Assembly: GCF_900109755.1 (NCBI RefSeq)
Contig: NZ_FOAR01000002.1
Coordinates: 124,001-188,000, forward strand
DNA from: Pseudomonas agarici
GTDB lineage: Bacteria > Pseudomonadota > Gammaproteobacteria > Pseudomonadales > Pseudomonadaceae
DNA length: 64,000 nt
Direction of reading: 5' to 3'
Part shown: piece by piece, positions 1 through 7,873 of the stretch
How the letters are laid out: each line of letters opens with the position of its first letter
Position numbering within the stretch: position 1 is the first letter of the stretch
Notes under the pieces: model-generated
Database searches by the model: none
Seen by the model: only the letters and a program-made list of their open reading frames with translations
What the model was told of the DNA's origin: nothing
Made by a program: the position numbers and the translations under genes

Positions 1-78
1 CAGCTCGCCGGCACGGGCGTCGCGCATGAGCTGGCGGCCAGCAAGGCTAAACAGACGTAACAGCGGCAAGCGTGCCAT
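1..78 (-). CDS. ABC transporter permease, FtsX/YbbP-like (5' fragment)
   Basis: Only the first 26 codons are in the window; the gene runs off the left edge on the minus strand. The translation starts MARLPLLRLFSLAGRQLMRD, a basic, amphipathic N-terminus of the sort that precedes the first membrane segment of FtsX/MacB-type permeases. Its ATG overlaps the TGA of the upstream ATPase gene (ATGA at 80-77), so the two are translationally coupled. Function is inferred from the partner: YbbA-type ATPases are normally followed by the large permease YbbP. The family assignment rests on context, because no membrane segment is visible in this fragment. Confidence 0.6.
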   Translation of the reverse strand, partial: MARLPLLRLFSLAGRQLMRDARAGEL

Positions 79-761
79 CAAGGCTCCAGGGGGCCGACCA
101 GTTGGCCGGCGTCAAGGCGGATCAGGCGCCGGCAGCGGTGGGCCAGGCGTTCGTCGTGGGTCACCAGCACCAGTGTGGTACCGCGCTCCTTGTTCAATTC
201 GAACAACAGGTCGCTGATACGTTCGCCCGTGTGGCTGTCGAGGTTGCCAGTCGGTTCATCGGCGAACAGCACCTCCGGCTCGGCGGCAAAGGCCCGGGCG
301 ATGGCCACCCGTTGCTGCTCGCCACCGGACAACTGGCGCGGCGAATGAGTCAGGCGCTGGCCCAGGCCGACCCGTTCCAGCAGGTGGCGGGCACGCTCGC
401 GGGCGTCGTGGCGGCCATCCAATTCCAGCGGCAGCATGACGTTCTCCAGGGCGTTGAGGCTGTCGAGCAACTGGAAGCTCTGGAACACGAAGCCGACGTG
501 TTCGGCGCGGATTCGCGCACGTTGATCCTCGTCCAGGCTGCTCAGGGCACGCCCGGCGAGGGTGACTTCACCGCTGCTGGGCAGGTCGAGGCCGGCCAGC
601 AGGCCAAGCAGGGTGGATTTGCCGGAGCCCGAGGCACCGACGATGGCCAGGCTGTCGCCCTTGTTCAACGTCAAGCTCAAAGGGTGCAAGATGGTCAGCT
701 CACCTTCCGCGCTGGGAACCACTTTGCTAAGGTTCTGCGCGGTGAGAATGCTTTGGCTCAT
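78..761 (-). CDS. ybbA: ABC transporter ATP-binding protein, YbbA/LolD family
   Basis: 227-residue ATPase of an ABC exporter-like complex of the LolD/MacB/FtsE class. Walker A GASGSGKST lies at residues 42-50, the Q-loop in FVFQSF near 93, signature LSGGEQQR at 144-151, Walker B VLFADEPTGNLD at about 164-175 and the H-loop THDE near 201. The open frame continues upstream, but that stretch does not resemble the family and overlaps the divergent tesA gene; ATG 761 gives the expected N-terminus (MSQSILTAQNLSK). The adjacent permease is coupled to it and tesA is divergent, the usual ybbA/tesA arrangement. Substrate unknown; YbbA-YbbP is proposed to act on envelope lipids or esters, which is inference. 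Confidence 0.93.
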   Translation of the reverse strand: MSQSILTAQNLSKVVPSAEGELTILHPLSLTLNKGDSLAIVGASGSGKSTLLGLLAGLDLPSSGEVTLAGRALSSLDEDQRARIRAEHVGFVFQSFQLLDSLNALENVMLPLELDGRHDARERARHLLERVGLGQRLTHSPRQLSGGEQQRVAIARAFAAEPEVLFADEPTGNLDSHTGERISDLLFELNKERGTTLVLVTHDERLAHRCRRLIRLDAGQLVGPLEP

Positions 762-771
762 GGAGAATCCG

Positions 772-1377
772 ATGCGAGTGTGGTTTTTGAGTACCGGCCT
801 GGCCTTGCTGTGCATGGCCCAGAGCGCGGCGGCAGGTACAGTTCTGATTGTTGGCGATAGTATCAGCGCAGCTTTCGGCCTGGATACCCGTGTCGGTTGG
901 GTGTCATTGCTCGAAAGGCGCCTCAAGGACGAGGGTTTCAAGGACAAAGTGGTCAATGCCTCCATCAGTGGCGACACCAGTGCCGGTGGCCAGGCACGGC
1001 TGCCCGCGCTGCTTGCCGAGCATAAACCGGACCTGGTGATTCTCGAACTGGGGGGCAACGATGGCCTGCGCGGGCAGTTGCCGGCGCAATTGAAACAAAA
1101 CCTTGCATCGATGATCGACCAATCCCAAGCCAGCGGCGCCAAGGTTCTGCTACTGGGCATGCAATTGCCGCCCAACTATGGTGCGCGTTACCTCAAGGCG
1201 TTTGCCGAGGTGTATCCGACATTGGCTCAGGAGAAGAACATCCCGCTGGTACCGTTTTTCCTCGACGGCGTGGGCGGTCATCCAGAACTGATGCAGGCCG
1301 ACGGCATTCACCCGGCACCGGCGGGTCAGAGCAAGTTGCTCGATAACGTCTGGCCGACCTTGAAACCGCTGCTTTGA
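772..1377 (+). CDS. tesA: Periplasmic arylesterase / acyl-CoA thioesterase I, TesA-like (SGNH hydrolase)
   Basis: 201-residue SGNH/GDSL hydrolase. An N-terminal signal peptide (hydrophobic residues 3-20, AAA cleavage region) predicts a periplasmic enzyme. Block I GDSIS at 28-32 supplies nucleophile Ser30, GGND at 94-97 gives the oxyanion Asn, and DGIHP at 177-181 gives Asp177 and His180. The family hydrolyses short acyl esters, thioesters and aryl esters. ATG 772 is chosen because GGAG at 762-765 sits six bases before it; this Shine-Dalgarno overlaps the divergent ybbA start region (761), so only 10 bp separate the two genes and both promoters must lie inside the opposite gene. Confidence 0.93.
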   Translation: MRVWFLSTGLALLCMAQSAAAGTVLIVGDSISAAFGLDTRVGWVSLLERRLKDEGFKDKVVNASISGDTSAGGQARLPALLAEHKPDLVILELGGNDGLRGQLPAQLKQNLASMIDQSQASGAKVLLLGMQLPPNYGARYLKAFAEVYPTLAQEKNIPLVPFFLDGVGGHPELMQADGIHPAPAGQSKLLDNVWPTLKPLL

Positions 1378-1432
1378 GCTTTTTTAGCAGCGATTTTTCG
1401 GCTAAGGTGGCGCCCCCGATTTGGAGCCGCCG

Positions 1433-1726
1433 ATGCAGCGTCCCGCCTGGTCCCTATTTGCTTATCAACTGATCGAACCTGACGAGCAGTTGGACCTGTT
1501 CGCCTGCCAGGAAGTGCGGGTACATCTGGTTACGCGTCAGTTGGAGTTGGGTGGCTCCGCCGACCGGACGCTCTGCGGCACTTTGCTGCCAGCGCAACCA
1601 CGCTGGTCGGGAGTGGATAAGTCGATCTTCCGCGACCAGCGCCTGTGCCCATTTTGCCGGGCGATTCTCGAATCGCAGAAACGCGGTACGCCGCCGATCT
1701 GGCCGGAATTGCGTTTCGAGCTGTAA
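1433..1726 (+). CDS. Conserved hypothetical protein (97 aa)
   Basis: A 97-residue soluble protein with no signal peptide or membrane segment. The C-terminal part holds a CPFC pair (RLCPFCRAI, near residues 75-83), which could bind a metal or be redox-active. ATG 1433 follows GGAG (1423-1426) by six bases, so the start is well supported. It lies 55 bp downstream of tesA on the same strand. I do not recognise a named family; similar small ORFs sit beside tesA in pseudomonads. No function is proposed. Confidence 0.75.
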   Translation: MQRPAWSLFAYQLIEPDEQLDLFACQEVRVHLVTRQLELGGSADRTLCGTLLPAQPRWSGVDKSIFRDQRLCPFCRAILESQKRGTPPIWPELRFEL

Positions 1727-1847
1727 AACCTGTCTGTCTCCTCGCTCAAGCGCTGCCAATGTCCTCGGGGACGAGCTCCCGTTGTGGGGGAGCGTCGGTG
1801 TATAATGAGTGCTTATTTCACCGTTGATCATGCGAAGGATTCCCCGG

Positions 1848-2816
1848 ATGTTGTCGCGCTTTCCTGCCGTCACCCGTTATCTGTCCGTTGCCGCGCTGTG
1901 TGCGGCGGGCCCTGTTAGCGCGCTGGAATTGCCGCTGCCACCGCCGGGCGAGGATATCGTCGGCCAGGTCCAGGTGATCCAGGCCAAGTATGAAGATACC
2001 TTCGCCGACCTGGGCACCACCTACGACCTGGGCTATTCGGAGATGGTCGCAGCTAACCCGGGTGTCGATGCCTGGTTGCCGGGGGCGGGCACCGATATCG
2101 TCCTGCCGACCCGCTTCATCCTACCGCCGGGGCCACGCGAAGGCATTGTGATCAACCTGGCCGAATATCGCCTGTACTACTTCCCGAAAGGCCGGGACGT
2201 GGTCTATACCTTCCCGCTGGGGATCGGTCGCGAGGGTTGGGGCTCACCGATCGCCCATACCAGCATTATTGCCAAGACGCCAAACCCGACCTGGACGCCG
2301 CCGGCCTCGATCAAGGCCGAACATGCCGCCAACGGCGATCCGTTACCCAATGTGGTGCCAGCCGGCCCTGACAACCCTTTAGGGCCGTTCAAGTTCACCC
2401 TCGGCACGCCTGGCTATCTGATTCACGGTTCGAACATGAAGTTCGGTATCGGTACCCGAACCAGCCACGGCTGCTTCCGCATGTTCAATAACAATGTGCT
2501 GGAGATGGCCGGTATGGTGCCGGTCGGCACCTCGGTGCGGATCATCAATGAGGCCTACAAGTTTGGGATTAGCGGTGGCAAGGTCTACTTGGAGGCGCAT
2601 ACGCCGGTGGATGATAACGGTAACCCGTCGGTGGTCGACAAGCACACGGCGGTGATCAATGCCCTGCTCAAGCGTGAAGACCTGGCGAAAAACCTGCGGG
2701 TGAACTGGGACGAGGTGCGTGACGTGGTCGCGGCCGAAGATGGCCTGCCGACCGAAATCGCTGTGCCGGGTGCGCCGTCGCTGGTGTCGAACGCACCGAT
2801 CGACCTGCTCCAGTAA
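1848..2816 (+). CDS. LysM-containing L,D-transpeptidase (ErfK/YbiS family)
   Basis: 322-residue periplasmic enzyme that links peptidoglycan stems through meso-DAP or attaches them to a lipoprotein. A signal peptide (1-25) is followed by a LysM-like peptidoglycan-binding segment (about 38-88, ending DIVLPTRF) and the YkuD catalytic domain (about 98-235). His193 (LIHG) and SHGCFRM with His207 and Cys209 form the active site. Start 1848 is preferred over upstream GTG/ATG codons because AAGGA (1835-1839) precedes it by eight bases. It is convergent with oprI, whose Lpp-like product has a C-terminal Lys; YbiS-type enzymes cross-link Lpp to peptidoglycan, so OprI is a plausible substrate (inference). 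Confidence 0.93.
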   Translation: MLSRFPAVTRYLSVAALCAAGPVSALELPLPPPGEDIVGQVQVIQAKYEDTFADLGTTYDLGYSEMVAANPGVDAWLPGAGTDIVLPTRFILPPGPREGIVINLAEYRLYYFPKGRDVVYTFPLGIGREGWGSPIAHTSIIAKTPNPTWTPPASIKAEHAANGDPLPNVVPAGPDNPLGPFKFTLGTPGYLIHGSNMKFGIGTRTSHGCFRMFNNNVLEMAGMVPVGTSVRIINEAYKFGISGGKVYLEAHTPVDDNGNPSVVDKHTAVINALLKREDLAKNLRVNWDEVRDVVAAEDGLPTEIAVPGAPSLVSNAPIDLLQ

Positions 2817-2828
2817 CGGTTGCAATCG

Positions 2829-2857
2829 ACCCGCCAGGCCTGGGCACCCAGGCGGGT
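2829..2857 (+). terminator. Rho-independent terminator of the L,D-transpeptidase gene
   Basis: ACCCGCC (2829-2835) pairs with GGCGGGT (2851-2857), with further inner CCTGGG/CCCAGG pairing, followed by a short TTTA. It lies 13 bp after the stop codon. Confidence 0.7.
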
Positions 2858-2885
2858 TTATGTGCCGTGGCACACCCACGGACAT

Positions 2886-2914
2886 AAAAAAGCCGATCCA
2901 AGCATGGATCGGCT
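2886..2914 (-). terminator. Rho-independent terminator of oprI
   Basis: Perfect 9-bp stem AGCCGATCC (2891-2899) / GGATCGGCT (2906-2914) with a six-base loop. Read on the minus strand it is followed by a run of six T (2885-2890 region), 22 bp beyond the oprI stop. Confidence 0.88.
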
Positions 2915-2936
2915 GGGTAACGGCCCCGAAGGACTA

Positions 2937-3188
2937 TTACTTACGGCTTGCTTTTTCAAGCATGCGCAGAGCGCGCTCGTTAGCTTCGTCAGCAGTCTGT
3001 TGTGCTTTTTGAGCAGCAGCCAGAGCTTCATCAGCTTTACGGTAAGCTTCGTCAGCACGAGCCTGGGAGCGAGCAGCGGCGTCTTCGGTAGCAGTCAGAC
3101 GAGCTTCGGTTTCTTTGGATACGCTGCTGCAACCGGTAGCCAGAACAGCGGCCAGGGCCAGAGCCGAGAATTTCAGAACGTTGTTCAT
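2937..3188 (-). CDS. oprI: Major outer membrane lipoprotein OprI (Lpp-like)
   Basis: 83-residue murein lipoprotein. The lipobox LATGC ends at Cys20, giving a mature lipoprotein of 64 residues. The rest is an alanine-rich heptad coiled coil ([16 protein letters not shown] onward) ending in ASRK with a C-terminal Lys for covalent attachment to peptidoglycan, as in Lpp. ATG 3188 follows AGGGGAACACG, a strong ribosome site. Length and sequence match the Pseudomonas OprI family. A strong terminator and an AT-rich upstream region fit high expression. Convergent with the L,D-transpeptidase gene. Confidence 0.97.
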   Translation of the reverse strand: MNNVLKFSALALAAVLATGCSSVSKETEARLTATEDAAARSQARADEAYRKADEALAAAQKAQQTADEANERALRMLEKASRK

Positions 3189-3826
3189 CGTGTTCCCCTT
3201 CAAGGACTTTCTATTAATGACCATAACCCCAGAGTGAGGAAATAGCCGACGCACATACTACCCATTACTTGTAGTAAGTAAACTGACGTAGCGCAAGAAG
3301 CAAAAAAAATTTTGGCCGAGAGTATTTTTCGGCTAACTTTTTATGGTTCTGTCAAAAAATATGTCGCGATAGACCCTGTTTCGAGCGCATGAGGTGATCT
3401 TCAAGTGCGCTAGTGTGCCATCACCGACGAGTGTCCAGTGTGTACTAAGAGTCGTTCTAACTGTAGCGGATGACTCTTGTTCTCTACCGTCCGTGCTGCG
3501 GGGACGCTCTTTGTGTTAAATGAAAAGTGACTTTAATCAAGGGGGCTCGTCGTAATCGCGCAACACTCCGGCGATCTTCAATTTGTGTTCAGTTTTTTCG
3601 CCGAAAGGGTAGTGGTCGCGCTATCATCGAAATGCTGATAGGTCATGTGACGAGCGTGTCTTGAGCATTTGAACCAAGAGTGCCTACTATTTGGTACGTG
3701 TTCGGTTTTCCAGGGAGCGTTCGGCTTTTCTCGTTGTCCAAGCCGGCACGAGGTGGCGTAGTGGTTTCTTCGCCGGAAAAAGATCGGTAAGGTAGGGTCC
3801 CATACCAAGACCCGCGAGGAGTAGTG
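3189..3826. other. 638-bp intergenic region between oprI and GNAT gene
   Basis: The part next to oprI (3189-3370) is A/T-rich and should hold its promoter on the minus strand. The remainder shows no open frame with a ribosome site and homology, no tRNA fold and no strong terminator. The minus-strand open frame entering it from 4093 is antisense to the GNAT gene and is not credible. A small RNA cannot be excluded. Confidence 0.5.
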
Positions 3827-4108
3827 ATGAGCGAGGCGTTGTCCATCCACCATGACCAGGCTGGTCATCAGTTCGAGACCAATGTGGACGGTTACCGTGC
3901 CTACCTGACCTATATGGATCTGGGTAAGCAGACCCTGGATATCTACCGCACGTTTGTGCCCAACGCCTTGCGTGGCCGTGGCATTGCGGCGGCCCTGACC
4001 GAGCAGGCGCTCGAGTACGCCGATCGCATGGGGTATACGGTGATTCCGTCCTGCTCCTATGTAGAGCGCTACATGGAACGTCATCAGCGGCACGCGGCGA
4101 AGATCTGA
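3827..4108 (+). CDS. Small GNAT-family N-acetyltransferase (YjdJ-like)
   Basis: 93-residue minimal GCN5-type acetyltransferase. The acetyl-CoA pyrophosphate loop is LRGRGIAAAL (48-57); YVERYMERH near the C-terminus is typical of the short YjdJ/COG2388 group. Start ATG 3827 follows GAGGAG (3816-3821) by five bases. The substrate is unknown. A bidirectional terminator separates it from the convergent DAHP synthase gene. Confidence 0.88.
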   Translation: MSEALSIHHDQAGHQFETNVDGYRAYLTYMDLGKQTLDIYRTFVPNALRGRGIAAALTEQALEYADRMGYTVIPSCSYVERYMERHQRHAAKI

Positions 4109-4125
4109 GTCAACCGAACATCTGC

Positions 4126-4154
4126 AAAAACGCCGGGCATTGCCCGGCGTTTTT
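4126..4154. terminator. Bidirectional rho-independent terminator
   Basis: AAAAACGCCGGGC (4126-4138) and GCCCGGCGTTTTT (4142-4154) form a perfect stem with A-tract and T-tract on both sides. It ends the GNAT gene rightward and the DAHP synthase gene leftward. Confidence 0.92.
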
Positions 4155-4177
4155 GTGTGCGGGGGATTAATCCGCCG

Positions 4178-5254
4178 TCAGGTACGTGCGCGCTTGGGCA
4201 GCACATCCTTGAGCTTGGCATGCATGCTACGCAAGATTTTCTCGGTGCTTTGCCAGTCGATGCAGGCATCGGTGATCGACACGCCGTATTGCAAGTCGGC
4301 GAGGTCTTTGGGAATGGCCTGGCAGCCCCAGTTCAGGTGACTTTCGACCATCAGGCCGATAATCGACTGATTGCCTTCGAGAATCTGATTGGCGACGTTC
4401 TCCATCACCAGCGGTTGCAGGGCCGGATCCTTGTTGGAGTTGGCGTGGCTGCAGTCGACCATGATATTGGCCTTGATCTTGGCCTTGGCTAGCGCCTGCT
4501 CGCAGACCGCGACACTCACCGAGTCATAGTTGGGCTTGCCGTTGCCGCCACGCAGTACCACGTGACCGTAGGCATTGCCCTTGGTGGTGACGATCGACAC
4601 GCCACCTTCCTGGTTGATACCGAGGAAACGGTGTGGGTTGGAAACCGATTGCAAGGCGTTGATCGCTACGGTCAGGCCGCCGTCGGTGCCGTTCTTGAAT
4701 CCGACCGCCGAGGACAGGCCGGAGGCCATTTCGCGGTGGGTCTGGGATTCGGTGGTGCGCGCGCCGATGGCTGACCAGCTAATCAGGTCCTGCAGATACT
4801 GCGGCGAGATCGGGTCAAGGGCTTCGGTGGCGGTGGGCAAACCCATTTCGGCCAGGTCCAGAAGCAATTGCCGACCGATATGCAGGCCGTCCTGGATCTT
4901 GAACGAGTCATCCAGGTAAGGGTCGTTGATCAGGCCTTTCCAGCCGACCGTGGTCCGCGGCTTCTCGAAATAGACACGCATCACCAGGTACAGGCTGTCA
5001 GAGACTTCGCCAGCCAGTACCTTGAGGCGCTCGGCGTACTCGTGGGCGGCTTTGATGTCGTGGATCGAGCAGGGCCCGATAACGACGAACAGGCGATGGT
5101 CCGTGCCATCGAGAATATTGCGAATCACCTCGCGACCCTTGGTCACGGTGCGCAGGGCAGCGTCGCTCAAGGGAATATCACGCTTGAGCTGATCAGGCGT
5201 GATCAGCGTCTCGTTGGAGGCGACGTTAAGGTCGTTGATCGGTAAATCAGCCAT
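4178..5254 (-). CDS. 3-deoxy-7-phosphoheptulonate synthase (DAHP synthase, class I)
   Basis: 358-residue first enzyme of the shikimate pathway, condensing PEP and erythrose-4-phosphate. Visible family motifs: VIGPCSIHD (PEP-site Cys), MRVYFEKPRTTVGWKG (substrate Lys/Arg), GARTTESQTHREMASG, LRGGNGKPNYD and DCSHANSNK with metal ligands. Length matches AroF/AroG/AroH; which amino acid inhibits it cannot be read from sequence. ATG 5254 gives the family N-terminus MADLPINDLN but has only a weak ribosome site; the frame stays open to ATG 5383, which has AAGGA upstream, so an N-terminal extension or in-frame leader is possible. Confidence 0.95.
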   Translation of the reverse strand: MADLPINDLNVASNETLITPDQLKRDIPLSDAALRTVTKGREVIRNILDGTDHRLFVVIGPCSIHDIKAAHEYAERLKVLAGEVSDSLYLVMRVYFEKPRTTVGWKGLINDPYLDDSFKIQDGLHIGRQLLLDLAEMGLPTATEALDPISPQYLQDLISWSAIGARTTESQTHREMASGLSSAVGFKNGTDGGLTVAINALQSVSNPHRFLGINQEGGVSIVTTKGNAYGHVVLRGGNGKPNYDSVSVAVCEQALAKAKIKANIMVDCSHANSNKDPALQPLVMENVANQILEGNQSIIGLMVESHLNWGCQAIPKDLADLQYGVSITDACIDWQSTEKILRSMHAKLKDVLPKRART

Positions 5255-5591
5255 CGTGTTACTCGTCAGGTCACAGGTGCCGGCCGCCAGCCCCGCGCGG
5301 CGGTACACAGCGATTGAGCGTGTCGGGGAGCGGAACCTTAGCGCGTTAGACCGTGGGCGGGCAATGGGCACGGCCTGTTTCATCCGCTAAGGTCCTTATA
5401 AATGGCTAGCCGAGGCTTGCGTTTCACGCACCGGGCTGGGTAGCTGGAGTAACATGCAGCTTCGCCTACGGGAAATGCCGGCAGGCTCAAGCACAGTGAG
5501 TTTTACCGGGACGTCTACGGGATCAGGTAGAAAACGCAGCATGCCAAACCACTTCGGCTGTCGATCAGCGCAAAAACCTTGCGCCCGTATA
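5255..5591. other. 337-bp divergent promoter region (DAHP synthase / thioredoxin operon)
   Basis: Divergent intergenic region. On the minus strand TATAAGGACC (5400-5391) precedes ATG 5383, a possible alternative DAHP synthase start. No repeat or RNA structure was recognised. Confidence 0.45.
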
Positions 5592-5593
5592 AT
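5588..5593 (+). promoter_or_regulatory. TATAAT box overlapping the thioredoxin start codon
   Basis: Perfect -10 consensus TATAAT whose last two bases are the first two of ATG 5592. No good -35 is seen 17 bp upstream (TCAGCG). If it is a working promoter, the transcript would begin after the annotated ATG and translation would have to start downstream. Confidence 0.35.
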
Positions 5594-5927
5594 GAAGAGT
5601 CTGGAATTGTCGGATTTTGACGCAGATCGGAGTTTATTGGCTCTGCCAGGTGTTTCCCTGATTATCTTCACCAGCGCCGGCTGCGCTAGCTGCCGTTTCG
5701 CCCGAGAGGTGCTGCCGGGCCTGGAATTGGCGGTCGAGCGTCTATGCTGGATCGATGCTGGTGACAACGGCGGGCTGGTCCAGCGCTATGAAGTATTTCA
5801 CTTGCCGGCGTTGTTCGTGGTCAAGGACGGTGAGTTCTATGGAGCCGTGCGTTCGCGGTTGGTCTTGAACGAGCTTGCCGAGGGGCTGCAACAGGCATTG
5901 GCGGGCATTGCTGAGGAGTTGCCATGA
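5592..5927 (+). CDS. Thioredoxin-like protein with CASC active site
   Basis: 111-residue thioredoxin-fold protein without signal peptide. The sequence IIFTSAGCASCRFAREVLPG carries the CxxC pair (Cys32, Cys35) in the position of the WCGPC motif, and FHLPALFVVKDGE supplies the cis-Pro loop. The Trp and Gly-Pro of classical thioredoxin are absent, so it is a divergent member. It is first in an operon, overlapping the next gene by four bases (ATGA at 5924). Physiological partner unknown. The start is slightly uncertain because a TATAAT box overlaps it. Confidence 0.85.
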   Translation: MKSLELSDFDADRSLLALPGVSLIIFTSAGCASCRFAREVLPGLELAVERLCWIDAGDNGGLVQRYEVFHLPALFVVKDGEFYGAVRSRLVLNELAEGLQQALAGIAEELP

Positions 5928-6898
5928 TCGAGCGTGTGGCTGCCCCGCGTATCGGTATTATCGGTACGGGGGCCATTGGTACTTTTTACGGGGTGATGCT
6001 GGCACGTGCCGGTTTCGATGTGCATTTTCTATTGCGCAGCGAATTTCAACAGGTGGCCGCCCATGGCTTGTTGGTGGACAGTCTGATCCATGGTCGGCTG
6101 ATCCTTAATCCGGTCCAGGCTTATATCGCCGCGCAGGACATGCCGCCGTGCGACTGGCTGCTGGTCTGTACCAAGGCGCTGGATGATCCGCGGTTGCTTG
6201 CATCGATTGTCGGTATCGCGGCTCCCGGAGCGAGCATCCTTCTGATGCAGAACGGCCTGGAGGTCGAAGAGCAACTGCGCCTGGCGCTGCCCGATGAATT
6301 GCACCTGCTGGGTGGTCTGTGCCTCAACTGCGCACACCGCGAGTCGCCCGGCGTGGTGGTGCATCAGGCCATGGGCGGGGTGAACATTGCCTATCACAGT
6401 GGTCCGGCGACGGACGAGCGGGCACGCCGAACCGTAGCGGCGGCGGCGACAGGGTTGTTTCACCAGGCCGGTTTGGAGTCCGCGGTGATCGATGATCTGC
6501 GGCAGGCGCGCTGGCAGAAGCTGGTGCTGAACATTTCCACCAACGGTTTGTCGGTGCTGCTCGACTGCGGTACCGAACGGATGATGGCCGATCCCGACAG
6601 TCGGGCGCTGGTGTTCGGCCTGATGGAGGAAGTGGCTCATGCCGCCGCTACTTGCGGCAGCCCATTGCCATCAGGTTTTATCGAGCAATTGATGCAAATG
6701 GCGACTGCGGTGCCGGATTATTACCCGAGCATGTATCACGATTATCGCTGCCGTCGGCCCATGGAGCTGGAGGCGATCTATGCGCGCCCGCTGGCTGCCG
6801 CGCGGCGGGCCGGGTGTGACATGCCGAGGACGCAGACACTGCTCCAGGCACTGAGTTTTCTCGAATCACGACAGCTTTCCTCCAAGGAGTCACCATGA
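5924..6898 (+). CDS. panE: 2-dehydropantoate 2-reductase (ketopantoate reductase), copy 1
   Basis: 324-residue NADPH-dependent reductase of the ApbA/PanE family (ketopantoate to pantoate, coenzyme A pathway). N-terminal Rossmann loop GIIGTGAIGTFYG (about 11-23), QNGLEVEE in the NADP domain, and the C-terminal helical domain with WQKLVLNISTNGLSVL (catalytic Lys region) and RPMELEAIYARPL (conserved Glu region). Coupled at both ends: ATGA with the thioredoxin gene and with panE copy 2. The next gene is a clear paralog, so one copy may have drifted to another 2-oxoacid. Confidence 0.9.
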   Translation: MIERVAAPRIGIIGTGAIGTFYGVMLARAGFDVHFLLRSEFQQVAAHGLLVDSLIHGRLILNPVQAYIAAQDMPPCDWLLVCTKALDDPRLLASIVGIAAPGASILLMQNGLEVEEQLRLALPDELHLLGGLCLNCAHRESPGVVVHQAMGGVNIAYHSGPATDERARRTVAAAATGLFHQAGLESAVIDDLRQARWQKLVLNISTNGLSVLLDCGTERMMADPDSRALVFGLMEEVAHAAATCGSPLPSGFIEQLMQMATAVPDYYPSMYHDYRCRRPMELEAIYARPLAAARRAGCDMPRTQTLLQALSFLESRQLSSKESP

Positions 6899-7872
6899 CA
6901 GTTTCAGTGACCGGGCCGCGTATCGGCGTGATCGGAACCGGCGCCATCGGCGGGTTCTACGGCGTGATGTTGGCGCGTGGCGGTTTCGATGTGCATTTCC
7001 TGCTACGCAGCGAGTTCTCGGCAGTGGCTGACGGCGGCCTGCATATCGACAGCGCGGTCCACGGCTCGCTGTACCTGGATCCCGTCCAGGCCTATGCCTC
7101 GGCCGACGATATGCCGCCGTGCGATTGGTTGCTGGTGGGCGCCAAGACCACCAGCAATGCCAGCCTTGCCCCGCTGATCGCCCAGGTGGCCGCGCCGGGG
7201 GCCAAGGTGTTGTTGCTACAGAACGGCTTGGATGTCGAGGAGCACTTGCGGCCATTGTTGCCCAATGCGCTGCACCTGCTCGGTGGACTGTGCTTCATCT
7301 ATGCGCATCGCGCAGCTCCCGCAGCTGTCGTGCACCAGGTGCTCGGGACGGTGAAAATCGGTTATCACAGCGGTCCGTCAGGTGATGATGAAAGTGCCCG
7401 CCAGGCGGTGGTCGAGGAAGGATGCCAGTTGTTCCACCGGGCCGGCATCGAGTCCCAGGCCATGCGTAACCTGCAAGAGGCGCGCTGGCAGAAGCTGGTG
7501 TGGAACGTGCCCTACAACGGCTTGTCGGTGTTGCTGCGGGCCAGTACCACGCCCTTGATGAACGATGCCAGCAGCCGCGAGCTGATTCAGGCATTGATGG
7601 CCGAAGTGGTGCTAGGCGCGCAGGCATGCGGTCATGCAGTGCCGGCTGGGTACGCCGAGCAGCTGTTCAAGGCCACGGAAAAGATGCCGGATTACTGGCC
7701 GAGCATGTACTACGATTTCGTCCACAAGCGCCCAATGGAGCTGGATGCGGTGTATGCCCGACCACTGGCTGCCGCTCGTGCGGTTGGGTGTGAGCTGCCG
7801 AATATCCGTGCGCTGTACCAGGCCCTGGCTTTCATCGAGGCGCGCAACGGCCGAAACAGCCAGGAGAGCTGA
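6895..7872 (+). CDS. panE: 2-dehydropantoate 2-reductase (ketopantoate reductase), copy 2
   Basis: 325-residue paralog of the preceding gene, alike over its whole length (PRIGVIGTGAIGGFYG, FDVHFLLRSEF, DMPPCDWLL, WQKLVWNVPYNGLSVL, RPMELDAVYARPL). ATG 6895 overlaps the preceding stop (ATGA). It retains the Rossmann glycine motif and the Lys and Glu regions of the family, so it looks enzymatically competent. Which of the two makes pantoate cannot be decided here. Confidence 0.9.
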   Translation: MTVSVTGPRIGVIGTGAIGGFYGVMLARGGFDVHFLLRSEFSAVADGGLHIDSAVHGSLYLDPVQAYASADDMPPCDWLLVGAKTTSNASLAPLIAQVAAPGAKVLLLQNGLDVEEHLRPLLPNALHLLGGLCFIYAHRAAPAAVVHQVLGTVKIGYHSGPSGDDESARQAVVEEGCQLFHRAGIESQAMRNLQEARWQKLVWNVPYNGLSVLLRASTTPLMNDASSRELIQALMAEVVLGAQACGHAVPAGYAEQLFKATEKMPDYWPSMYYDFVHKRPMELDAVYARPLAAARAVGCELPNIRALYQALAFIEARNGRNSQES

Positions 7873-7873
7873 T

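Noticed and set aside
2820..3245. + strand frame of 141 codons over oprI
   Set aside because: Antisense to oprI, crosses two terminators; low-complexity Ser/Phe sequence typical of a shadow.
3578..4093. 171-codon minus-strand frame reaching into the oprI-GNAT gap
   Set aside because: Overlaps the well-supported GNAT gene in antisense and has no recognisable domain or ribosome site.
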